Source of the DNA: Candidatus Agathobaculum merdigallinarum
GTDB lineage: Bacteria; Bacillota; Clostridia; Oscillospirales; Butyricicoccaceae
Assembly: GCA_019115425.1 (NCBI GenBank)
Contig: DXDO01000180.1
Span: forward strand, 1 to 16,513
Reading direction: 5' to 3'
DNA length: 16,513 nt
This document shows positions 7,450-14,300 of the stretch, one piece after another. Made by a program: the position numbers and the translations under genes. Under the pieces are notes generated by a model that saw nothing but the letters and a program-made list of their open reading frames with translations, searched no databases and was not told the DNA's origin. The first letter of the stretch is position 1; every line of letters begins with the position of its first letter.

Positions 7450-8205
7450 TTATTCCGCTGTACGCCGTGTTTCCAGATCGAGCAGCACCGCCGGGAACAG
7501 CGGCCGCAGCGCCCCCAGGATGTCCGCGCGTTGCTCCATCGCCAGACCAAGCTGCGCTTCCGTCACCTGAATGCGCGCGTTCCCGTCCAGCAGGCGCACG
7601 CGGAAATCCCGAAAGCCCAGCGCGGCAAGCGCGCTTTCCGCCTGTTCGATCCTCGTCAAATCCTCTGCGCAGATCGCCGTGCCCGTGGGGATGCGGGTAG
7701 CAAGGCAGGCGTAGGCGGGCTTCTCCCAGGTAAACAGACCCGCCTCCTGAGACTGCCGCCGCACCGCCGCCTTGGTCAGTCCGCATTCCCGCAGGGGGGA
7801 GCGCACCGCCAGTTCGCGCAGCGCCTGCATCCCCGGTCGGTCCCCTGCGTCGTCCGAGGCGTTCGTGCCGTCCAGCAGCACGGCGTATCCGTCCCGCCGC
7901 GCGGCCTCCCACAGCGAACTGAACAGCGCCCGCTTGCAGTGGTAGCACCGCTGCGGGCCGTTTGCCGCGGCCTCCGGCACGGATAAAATGTCTTTCTCCA
8001 CTACCGTCATCGGCACGCCAAGCTGCTCCGTGAGCTTTTCTGCATCCTCCAGCTCAAACGCGGGCTGAAACGCGGTTTTGACATAGTAAGCGCGCACATC
8101 GCAGCCGTACTGCTTCGCCGCCCACAGCACAAAAGCGGAGTCCGTTCCGCCCGAAAAAGCGACCGCCGCCCGTGGGCATGCGGCAAAAAATTCTTTCAAG
8201 GTCAT
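7450..8205 (-). CDS. larE: LarE, ATP-dependent sulfur transferase of nickel-pincer cofactor synthesis; three-cysteine type
   Basis: LarE adenylates the two carboxylates of the LarB product and converts them to thiocarboxylates. The 251-residue PP-loop protein has SGGTDS at 18-23, DGTNASDD at 112-119, the SPLRECGLTKAAVR segment at 136-149, and WEKPAYACLATRIPTG at 160-175. Cys167 corresponds by position to the sulfur-donating Cys176 of the L. plantarum enzyme. RCYHCK at 86-91 adds Cys87 and Cys90, giving the three-cysteine arrangement of LarE proteins that use a [4Fe-4S] cluster rather than sacrificing their own cysteine. I chose ATG 8205 because AAAGGAG lies 8 nt upstream; ATG 8211 would be only 2 nt from it, and longer upstream starts fall in the leader RNA. 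This is the first gene of the operon. Confidence 0.93.
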   Translation of the reverse strand: MTLKEFFAACPRAAVAFSGGTDSAFVLWAAKQYGCDVRAYYVKTAFQPAFELEDAEKLTEQLGVPMTVVEKDILSVPEAAANGPQRCYHCKRALFSSLWEAARRDGYAVLLDGTNASDDAGDRPGMQALRELAVRSPLRECGLTKAAVRRQSQEAGLFTWEKPAYACLATRIPTGTAICAEDLTRIEQAESALAALGFRDFRVRLLDGNARIQVTEAQLGLAMEQRADILGALRPLFPAVLLDLETRRTAE

Positions 8206-8503
8206 ACGCATGTCTCCTTTCGCTGTTTTATGTGACAGCTGTTGCGCTGCCCAGCTTTGCATTGTTTGCTGCCGCATAAGCAGCAGCGGGACATAAAAAG
8301 AAGGTATCCGCCGCCTTTCTGGCAGCAAATACCTTCCTGGTATCATCCTATTCACAGTTTCCGGCGCCTTGTCTGCGCCGTCAGTCCATTTTCATGCAAA
8401 CCGTCCGTATGCAAATATGGTTTCCTGCCATATCCGCCGACTTCCTGCCGGCTGTATCCTGTCGCGCATATCGATTGCGCGGTCCGCATAAAATCAAAAC
8501 AGC
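8206..8503 (-). ncRNA. Long structured leader of the larEBC-transporter operon, candidate riboswitch or attenuator of unknown class
   Basis: The predicted transcript start near 8503 leaves about 300 nt before larE with no convincing gene. Read on the minus strand it holds successive hairpins: CGCGCA/TGCGCG (8481-8476 with 8468-8463), GCCG/CGGC with loop GCAGGAAGT (8452-8449 with 8439-8436), ATATGG/CCATAT with loop CAGGAAA (8433-8428 with 8420-8415), and CGGCGC/GCGCCG (8380-8375 with 8367-8362). These are followed by a small ATACC/GGTAT hairpin (8343-8329) that competes with the intrinsic terminator at 8336-8300. Two direct TTTGCAT copies 15 nt apart (plus-strand ATGCAAA at 8394 and 8409) lie between. 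I could not match it to cobalamin, NiCo, T-box, TPP, SAM or guanidine RNAs. Ligand or protein partner is unknown; nickel or a cofactor intermediate would make sense. Confidence 0.55.
8295..8336 (-). terminator. Intrinsic terminator in the larE leader, with overlapping antiterminator hairpin
   Basis: On the minus strand GAAGGTAT (8336-8329) pairs with ATACCTTC (8307-8300), with an inner GCTGCC/GGCGGC stem around a short AGAAA loop, followed directly by TTTTT (8299-8295). Just before it, ATACC at 8343-8339 can pair with the same GGTAT (8333-8329) around an AGGAA loop. The GGTAT segment thus has two mutually exclusive partners, the hallmark of transcription attenuation. The terminator lies about 90 nt before the larE start, so premature stopping would switch off the whole operon. 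Confidence 0.8.
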
Positions 8504-8509
8504 AATAAA

Positions 8510-8538
8510 AGTATAGCATCTTTTCCCAAGCCGCGCAA
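8510..8538 (-). promoter_or_regulatory. Sigma-A promoter of the larEBC-transporter operon
   Basis: On the minus strand TTGCGC (8538-8533) and TATACT (8515-8510) are 17 nt apart, and the -10 is preceded by TGC, giving an extended -10 element. Transcription would start near 8503 and run through the structured leader into larE. No other promoter-like pair of this quality was seen upstream of larE. Confidence 0.65.
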
Positions 8539-8581
8539 GCGTTAATTTCCCCGCCGACCGCCTGCCGGGGCTGCCCGCATC

Positions 8582-8610
8582 TTGACTTCCCTTACCGCAT
8601 ATGCTATGAT
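8582..8610 (+). promoter_or_regulatory. Sigma-A promoter of mntP
   Basis: TTGACT at 8582-8587 and TATGAT at 8605-8610 are separated by exactly 17 nt, close to the consensus. The expected transcript start near 8617 is immediately before the yybP-ykoY element. The small palindrome GCATATGC (8597-8604) lies in the spacer. The promoter is back to back with the larE promoter, the -35 boxes being about 44 bp apart. Confidence 0.8.
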
Positions 8611-8618
8611 AAGATTTA

Positions 8619-8717
8619 ATAAGGGAGTAGTCGGCGCGGCTTTGTTCCGGCCGCGCGGCAGGGCCAACATACTGGGGAGGACGCTCCTCTGGTTTTGCAT
8701 GAAATGACGAGACTTAT
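8619..8717 (+). ncRNA. yybP-ykoY manganese riboswitch upstream of mntP
   Basis: The element starts ATAAGGGAGTAGTCGG, matching the conserved GGGGAGUAG region, and ends GACGAGACTTAT, matching the conserved 3' side. The ends close a P1 stem (ATAAG 8619-8623 with CTTAT 8713-8717). Inside are a GC-rich hairpin (GCGCGGC 8634-8640 with GCCGCGC 8650-8656), an ACATACT segment as found in Bacillus examples, and a GAGGA/TCCTC hairpin (8677-8689). Members of this class bind Mn2+ and raise expression of manganese exporters, so the position directly before mntP agrees. Identification is by eye, without a covariance-model search. Confidence 0.85.
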
Positions 8718-8750
8718 CTGTTTAACGCGGCAGATGGGTCTTGTTTTTTT
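8708..8750 (+). terminator. Riboswitch expression platform: intrinsic terminator before mntP
   Basis: CGAGACTTATCTG at 8708-8720 pairs over 13 positions (with G-U pairs) to CAGATGGGTCTTG at 8731-8743, followed by seven T at 8744-8750. Its left arm contains the CTTAT that closes the aptamer P1 stem, so aptamer closure and terminator formation exclude each other. This predicts an ON switch: with Mn2+ bound, P1 holds the strand, the terminator cannot form and mntP is transcribed. Confidence 0.88.
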
Positions 8751-8794
8751 ATGCCTTTTCCGCCGCCAGCCGACAAAAACAGGGAGGACAGGAA

Positions 8795-9358
8795 ATGGGT
8801 TTGCTAGAGCTGTTTATCATTGCAGTCGGGTTGTCGATGGACGCGTTCGCGGTGGCGATCTGCAAGGGTCTCAGCGTACGTGCGCTGCGGCCGGGCCACG
8901 CCGTCGTCACCGGCCTGTATTTCGGCGGCTTCCAGTCGCTGATGCCGCTGATCGGCTATTTTCTCGGCGTGCGCTTCCAGTCGCTGATCACGAGCGTGGA
9001 TCACTGGATCGCGTTCGTCCTGCTGGCGCTGATCGGCGGCAACATGATCCGTGAGTCGCGCAATACGGACGAGGAATCCCTCAGCGATTCCTTTTCGTTT
9101 GCCACCATGCTGCCGCTCGCGGTCGCGACCAGCATCGACGCGCTGGCGGTCGGCGTAACGTTTGCGTTTTTGCAGGTCGATATCGTGCCTGCGGTATGCT
9201 TCATCGGCGTTACGACCTTTATCCTGTCGTGCGTCGGCGTGAAGATCGGCAACGTATTCGGCGCAAAATACAAATCCCGCGCCGAGTTATTTGGCGGCGT
9301 GGTGCTCATCCTGATGGGCTGCAAGATCCTGCTCGAGCATCTGGGCGTCCTCGGATAA
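8795..9358 (+). CDS. mntP: Manganese efflux pump MntP
   Basis: MntP exports Mn2+ across the cytoplasmic membrane and protects against manganese excess. The 187-residue protein is of normal length and shows six hydrophobic segments in two repeated halves. Each half carries the family's key acidic motif: GLSMDAFAVA with Asp16 in helix 1 and ATSIDALAVG with Asp115 in helix 4. The AYFGGFQ-like LYFGGFQSLMPLIGY segment (41-55) and the FGAKYKSRAELFGGVVLILMG region (155-175) are also typical. ATG 8795 has GGGAGG 7 nt upstream; the frame extends further 5' to 8741, but that part lies in the terminator. The gene is transcribed alone and preceded by a manganese riboswitch. Confidence 0.95.
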   Translation: MGLLELFIIAVGLSMDAFAVAICKGLSVRALRPGHAVVTGLYFGGFQSLMPLIGYFLGVRFQSLITSVDHWIAFVLLALIGGNMIRESRNTDEESLSDSFSFATMLPLAVATSIDALAVGVTFAFLQVDIVPAVCFIGVTTFILSCVGVKIGNVFGAKYKSRAELFGGVVLILMGCKILLEHLGVLG

Positions 9359-9410
9359 GCCGCTGCAAAAAATCATTTTACCGCGTCCTTTTCATATCCA
9401 TTGTTTTTTT

Positions 9411-9440
9411 GTATATTTTGCTCTCCGTCTGGTCATACTT
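9411..9440 (+). promoter_or_regulatory. Possible promoter of the M23 protein gene, sporulation-sigma-like
   Basis: GTATATTT at 9411-9418 and CATACTTG beginning at 9434, with 15 nt between, partly resemble the boxes of sigma-E/sigma-G class promoters and lie about 20 nt before the start codon region. No good sigma-A pair was seen in the 104-bp gap after mntP, nor a terminator for mntP. Weak evidence: the -10 matches only in its first half. Confidence 0.3.
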
Positions 9441-9462
9441 GGGTCAACGGAGGTAAAGGGAT

Positions 9463-10197
9463 ATGAAACAATATAATTCCAAACACACCGCAGTCCTTTC
9501 GACACGCGGCTTTTACACCATCCTGACCGTATGCTGCCTGATCATCGCGGTATCCGCCTGGGTGCTCTGGACGAACTCAACCGCGCCCGAGGAAACAGAC
9601 GCCGAGGCGAATGTCCCCATCATCACACCGGCCGAGGATCTGCCCGACCTGACCGCAGATACGCCGGTCATGGCTGAGGAAGAAACGCCCGTACCGGAGG
9701 AGGACGAACCGGCTGAGCCGCCCGAGCAGACGCAGGAGTCCCCCGCGCCCGCTCCCACGCCGACGGTCACCGTATCCGCCCCCATCTATGTGCGTCCGGT
9801 TTCCGGCACGGTGATCACGCCGTTCTCCGGCGATGAGCTGCTGTTCCAGCCGACCTTTGGCGACTGGCGCGCGCACACCGGCACCGACTTCGCCGCCGAA
9901 CCCGGAGAGACCGTGCTCGCGCTGACCGACGGCACCGTACAGGAGGTATTTGAGGACGGGCTTTACGGCACCTGCGTCACCCTGTCGCACGACGCCGACC
10001 TCACGTCCACCTACCGCGGGCTGACCGATGTGCGGGTCACGGCAGGACAGGCGGTCACCGCGGGTGAGGCGCTCGGCACGGTTGCGGAAACCATCGATGC
10101 AGAAGCCGCGCTCGGCACGCACCTGCATGTGGAAGCCTCCCGCGCGGGTACGCCGGTGGACGTGCTCGAGCTGCTGGGCGAGAGCGAAGTGGAATAA
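9463..10197 (+). CDS. Membrane-anchored M23 (LytM) peptidase-domain protein, SpoIIQ-like
   Basis: The 244-residue protein has a short cytoplasmic N-terminus, one membrane helix (about 17-38), an acidic Pro/Glu-rich spacer (about 40-105) and a C-terminal M23 domain (about 110-237). The zinc-ligand motifs are intact: HTGTD (His138, Asp142) and HLH (His220, His222). It should therefore be anchored outside the membrane, acting on peptidoglycan or in a cell-wall complex. The layout (single helix, linker, one LytM domain, under 300 residues) is that of SpoIIQ, the mother-cell/forespore channel protein; Clostridia keep the zinc ligands that the Bacillus protein lacks. ATG 9463 has GGAGG 9 nt upstream. 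Neighbours give no support for or against sporulation; a general cell-wall hydrolase or its regulator is the alternative. Confidence 0.8.
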   Translation: MKQYNSKHTAVLSTRGFYTILTVCCLIIAVSAWVLWTNSTAPEETDAEANVPIITPAEDLPDLTADTPVMAEEETPVPEEDEPAEPPEQTQESPAPAPTPTVTVSAPIYVRPVSGTVITPFSGDELLFQPTFGDWRAHTGTDFAAEPGETVLALTDGTVQEVFEDGLYGTCVTLSHDADLTSTYRGLTDVRVTAGQAVTAGEALGTVAETIDAEAALGTHLHVEASRAGTPVDVLELLGESEVE

Positions 10198-10217
10198 CTA
10201 AGACCCGTTGCTGCAAG

Positions 10218-10246
10218 GAAAAAGCCTGCTGTTTGCAGGCTTTTTC
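10218..10246. terminator. Bidirectional terminator between the M23 gene and the lipoprotein unit
   Basis: GAAAAAGCCTGC at 10218-10229 pairs perfectly with GCAGGCTTTTTC at 10235-10246 around a 5-nt loop. The A/T ends of the stem supply the U tract in both directions, so it can end the M23 transcript (plus) and the small membrane protein transcript (minus). Confidence 0.85.
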
Positions 10247-10293
10247 TCTTGTTCTGTTCGCCGCGGCACAGAAACAGCGGGGTTTCAGATATG

Positions 10294-10326
10294 CCAAAGC
10301 CGCGGGATACTGCCCCGCGGCTTTGG
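10294..10326 (-). terminator. GC-rich hairpin after the small membrane protein gene
   Basis: CCAAAGCCGCGGG at 10294-10306 pairs perfectly with CCCGCGGCTTTGG at 10314-10326 (7-nt loop), and a few weaker pairs extend the stem. It starts 11 bp past the stop codon at 10337. No T tract follows on the minus strand, so it may act as a 3' mRNA end protector, with the hairpin at 10218-10246 doing the termination. Confidence 0.5.
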
Positions 10327-10336
10327 TATGCGGTCG

Positions 10337-10510
10337 TTATTCGTCTTTTTCGCCAGTCAGCGTCAGCACCAAACCCACGATGCCGGCCAGCAGTCCCAAT
10401 AGATCCCATGGCATGTCGTCCACAACCGGTATCCACGGATCTGTAAACTCCATCAGCACCAGCAGGATGCCAAAAAGCAGAAATGCAAAGCCCTTCCGCT
10501 GTCTGCGCAT
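10337..10510 (-). CDS. Small membrane protein, 57 residues, unknown function
   Basis: ATG 10510 has GGAGG 4 nt upstream and begins only 20 bp after the stop of the lipoprotein gene, so the two are likely co-transcribed. The protein has a basic N-terminus (MRRQRKG), a hydrophobic segment at about 8-20, a short acidic and Trp/Pro-rich turn (EFTDPWIPVVDDMPWD, 21-36), a second hydrophobic segment at about 37-52 and a charged tail GEKDE. This predicts a two-helix hairpin in the membrane. It resembles no family that I can name. The ribosome binding site and operon position support it as real. Confidence 0.65.
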   Translation of the reverse strand: MRRQRKGFAFLLFGILLVLMEFTDPWIPVVDDMPWDLLGLLAGIVGLVLTLTGEKDE

Positions 10511-10529
10511 TGCACCTCCACTTCCCCGA

Positions 10530-11201
10530 TTACTGCGCGGTATAGTTGCCGGTCAGGCCGCCGCCCGCGACCGTGACAATATTGTCCGCCAGCAGGAAAT
10601 TGATTTCGCCGTCCTCGGACTTGGCGGTTTCGTCCGTCACCACGGCAGTGCCCTCGGTGCCGTCTGAAAAGGCATAGGAGAACGCGCCTTCCTCTTCCTG
10701 CGTGATCGTCAGCGAAAGCGCCGCCGCATTGCTGTACACGCCGTCCCAGCCTGTCTGCTTTTCTGCCTCCGCGTTATACAGTGGAAAACTGTCGTAGCCC
10801 TCGAGCACGCCGTCGCCCAGATAATTATATTTTTCGCCGGTCTCGCGGTCCACCGCGACCTTGCCTACCGGCTCGCCTGTCGCGCGGCTGACCGAGAACA
10901 CGAAATATTCGTGCGCCTGCCCGCCCCCTCCTCCGACCGACAGCGTTTCCCCTGTCGGCGCGACGGCATACTGTTCCCCGTCGATCGGCGCGGATACACG
11001 CGCAAGCGCCTCCTCCTCGGTCATCCTGTCATCATATTCTCCGCCGTCCAGCAGGCCTGCCTGCTCGGCCTGCTCCAGCGCCTGCGCCTGTGGATTTACG
11101 CTGCCCGCCTGCTCTGCCACCGGTTCCGCCTCGCCGGTCTGTTGTGTGCAGCCGGTCAGAAACAGGGCACAGAGCGCCGCAAAAGCAATCGATCGTTTCA
11201 T
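10530..11201 (-). CDS. Lipoprotein of unknown function with possible PepSY-like part
   Basis: This 223-residue protein has a lipoprotein signal peptide (lipobox FLTGC, Cys18) and should be anchored on the outer face of the membrane. After a Gln/Glu/Ala-rich linker, residues about 60-130 (EEEALARVSAP, then EYFVFSV, and VDRETGEKYNYLGD) resemble the strand pattern of PepSY-type domains, with a run of five glycines at 90-94. The C-terminal part (about 150-223) alternates Gly/Tyr/hydrophobic positions as in a small beta-barrel or sandwich. ATG 11201 has AAGGAAGG about 5 nt upstream. It is followed by the small membrane protein gene. Function is unknown; the domain assignment is by eye and tentative. 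Confidence 0.75.
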   Translation of the reverse strand: MKRSIAFAALCALFLTGCTQQTGEAEPVAEQAGSVNPQAQALEQAEQAGLLDGGEYDDRMTEEEALARVSAPIDGEQYAVAPTGETLSVGGGGGQAHEYFVFSVSRATGEPVGKVAVDRETGEKYNYLGDGVLEGYDSFPLYNAEAEKQTGWDGVYSNAAALSLTITQEEEGAFSYAFSDGTEGTAVVTDETAKSEDGEINFLLADNIVTVAGGGLTGNYTAQ

Positions 11202-11234
11202 GCTGCCCTTCCTTCCCTTTTCTTCTGATATGGA

Positions 11235-11267
11235 TAAGGCGGCATCGCGCCCTGCGATGCCGCCTTA
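11235..11267 (-). terminator. 14-bp perfect hairpin between the RND pump gene and the lipoprotein gene
   Basis: TAAGGCGGCATCGC at 11235-11248 pairs with GCGATGCCGCCTTA at 11254-11267 around a 5-nt loop. It could end the efflux operon, although no clear T tract follows on the minus strand. It also begins right after the -10 box of the lipoprotein promoter, so that mRNA would start with this stem-loop; a 5' stabilising or regulatory role is an alternative. Confidence 0.5.
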
Positions 11268-11296
11268 ATCATACCGTATTTGACCCAAAAAAGCAA
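11268..11296 (-). promoter_or_regulatory. Sigma-A promoter of the lipoprotein/small membrane protein unit
   Basis: On the minus strand TTGCTT (11296-11291) and TATGAT (11273-11268) are exactly 17 nt apart, about 25 bp after the stop codon of the RND pump gene. It would make the two-gene unit independent of the efflux operon. The expected start point falls inside the 14-bp hairpin. Confidence 0.6.
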
Positions 11297-11319
11297 TATT
11301 CAGTTATCCGGCAAATCCG

Positions 11320-14300
11320 TCACTCTTCCCCATTCTTCAGCTTTTTGCGCCAGCGGCTCTCTTTTTTCGTTCGCTTCAACCGTTTTTTCATCGCTTCGAC
11401 AACGCTGTCCGTAATCGAATAATACACCGGTGTGATAAACAGTGTAGCAATGGTGGAGATCACCATGCCGGTCATCATAACGATGCCCATCGGCCGCATC
11501 ATCTCAGAGCCTTCGCCGCCCGCAAACACCATCGGCACCAGGCCGAGGATGGTCGTCAGCGCGGTCATCAGAACCGGCCGCACGCGGCGCGGGCAGGCGT
11601 TGAGGATGGCGGTGTTCTTGTCCTCACCGTGCTCCCTGCGCTGGAGGATATAGTCGACCAGCACGATCGACGAGTTGACTACCGTACCCGCAAGGATGAT
11701 GACCGCGAGCAGGGCGACCATCGAGACCTTGTAGCCGAGCGGCCACAGCAGCATCAGCGAGCCGAGCAGACCGATCGGCAGGATCAGCATAATGGCGACT
11801 GGCAGCACAAATGAATTGAACTGGCTGGCCAGAATAAAGTATACCAGCAAAATCGCGACCATCAGCGCGGTCATCAGGGAGTTGGTGGTCTCCTGAATGC
11901 TTGAGGCCGCAGTCTCTCCGTCCTCGATCTCGATGCCCTCTGGCAGCTGATAGTCCGCCAGCAGCGCGTTCACCTGCTCGGTGATGCCGATACTGTCGCC
12001 GGACTCCGACTCACCGGTGATCGTCACGGTCTCGTATTGGTTGATGCGCTCGATCGTCTGCGGGGACAGTTCGGTATACACGTCCGCCACCATGGAAAGC
12101 GGCACGGTGCCGCCGGTGGCGCTCGGCAGCTGGAGCGAGCGCAGCGCGTCGATATCCTGCGTGAGCGTTTCGTCGCCCGAAATCGTCACGTCGTATTCCT
12201 CGCCGCCCATCCGGAGCGTGGTGGCGGTCGAGCCGGTCAGTTCGCCGCGCACCATCGAGCCGATGGTTGCGGCCGTCAGGCCAAAGCGCGAGGCGTTCTC
12301 ACGGTTGATTTTCACCGCCACACGCGGCACCTGTTCGCCCGCCGAGCTTTCCACGTTGATCACATCGGGCAATGCTGCGATCTGCTCGGCAAGGTCGTTT
12401 GACGTCTCGGCAAGCTGGTCGTAATCCGAACCCGACAGCTGCAGGCTGATGTCCGACCCCTCGCCGATCGACATGCTGCTTGCCGAAACCGTGATTTCAC
12501 AGCCCGCGATGTCGGCCAGATCGCGGCGGAGCTGGTTTGCCACCTCGTTGGACGAGCGGTCGCGCTCCTCCACCCCTACCAGCGAAATCGTCACGCTCGA
12601 ACCGGACGCAGACGACATGACCGAGCTGGAGCTGCCGGTGCTGTAGTATACCTGCTCCATCTCGGGGATGGTCTGTTCCGCGATCGCAACGATCCGGTCC
12701 TGAATCGCCGCAGTCTCCTCCATCGTGGAGCCGTTCGGCATGCCGACCGACACGCTGATCTGGCCCTGATCCATCTCCGGAATCAGCTCGGAGCCGGCCA
12801 GCGCAATGCTCACGACCGAGATCGCGCAGATGCCGGCCGTGACCGCAATGCCCACCCAGCGGCGGGTGATGAACAGGTTGAGGAATTTCTTATATATGCG
12901 CATCATGGGCTTATCCGCCATCATGCGCTCCTTGATTCCCGGGTCGCTCGCCGAAATGCGGTGTACGCCGCCGCGGTCGAGCAGAATGTAGCACAGCAGC
13001 GGCACCAGCGTCAGCGAAATGATCAGCGACGAGGAGAGCAGCGCCACGATCGTGATGCAGAACTCCCTGAACATCATGCCGGTCATGCCGCCGGAAAGGC
13101 CGATCGGCAGGAATACCGCGACCGTCGTCAGCGTAGACGCGGTGACCGACAGCACGACCTCCTTGGTGCCCTGCACGCAGGATTCCCAGCGCTCGTAGCC
13201 GTCCGACCGGTAGTGGAAGATATTTTCCAGCACAACGATCGAGTTATCCACGATCATGCCGACGCCGAGCGCAATGCCGCCCAGCGACATCATGTTCAGC
13301 GTGATATCCAGCGCAAACATGATCAGGAAGGTAAACAGAATGCAGCAGGGCATCGCCACCGAGATCGCCACGGTCGCGCCTACATCGCGCAGGAACACGA
13401 TCAGCACGATCGCCGCAAACAGCACGCCCATCCAGATGTTGGACATGGCGTTATCCACCGTCAGATTGATGTAATCCGACTGGTCCATCACCAGATCCCA
13501 GTTAAGCGCCTCATATCCGGCGGTCAGGCTGTCCAGCTCGGCCTTGGCGCGCTCGGCGATCTCGACGGTGTTCGAGCCGGACTGCTTGTTGACCGATAGG
13601 AGCAGACACTCCTCCCCGTTGACCTTGGCGAGCGCGTCCTGATCCTTGGGCTGCAGGGAAACATCCGCGATCTGGCTCAGCCGCACCGTGCCGCCCGCGG
13701 GCAGCGAGATCAATGCGTTTTCCACATCCTGAACCGACTGGTACTCGCCGTCCGTGCGCACGGCCAGCGTCTGCGAGCCGTGGTCCAGCTCGCCGCCCGG
13801 CACGGCCATATTATCCGCCCCGATCTGCTGCGCGACCGAGGAAACCGTCAGGTGATAGCCCCGCAGACGCGCGGGGTCGGTCTTGACGGCGACCTCATTC
13901 TCATAGCCGCCCATGATATCGACCGAGGCCACGCCGTCCAGACGCTCGAGCGCAGGGGCAAGCTCATCTTCGGCGATGGATTGCAGCATCGCAAGATCGC
14001 TGCCGCGCAGCGCCACCATGATAACCGGCATGGAGTCGATATCGATCGACATGACCGTCGGGTCGGAAGCGTCCTCCGGCAGCTGAGACTTGACCATATC
14101 GACATTATCGCGCATGTCGGTGAGCACTTCGTCCAGATTGACGCCATAGTCAAACTGAGCGATGACCATGGACATGTTTTCTGCCGAGCTTGAGGTCAGC
14201 GTTTCAAGCCCGGAAAGGCTGGCGCACGCGGACTCGAGCGGTTTTGTCACCTGCTGCTCGATATCCTCCGGTCCTGCGCCCGCATAAGTGGAATAGACGA

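Noticed and set aside
8329..8433. ANTAR-type tandem hairpins
   Set aside because: The loops are 7 and 5 nt rather than six, and the needed A at position 1 with G at position 4 is not present.
8242..8508. Open frames in the lar leader (88 codons on plus; N-terminal extension of larE to 8355 on minus)
   Set aside because: They run through the hairpins and terminator of the leader. The larE ribosome binding site fits ATG 8205, and the extension does not resemble the LarE family.
8290..8510. T-box, cobalamin or NiCo riboswitch as identity of the lar leader
   Set aside because: No TGGNACCGCG box, no GCCACTG cobalamin box, and the conserved purine segments of the NiCo aptamer (for example GGGACAG near the end) are missing.
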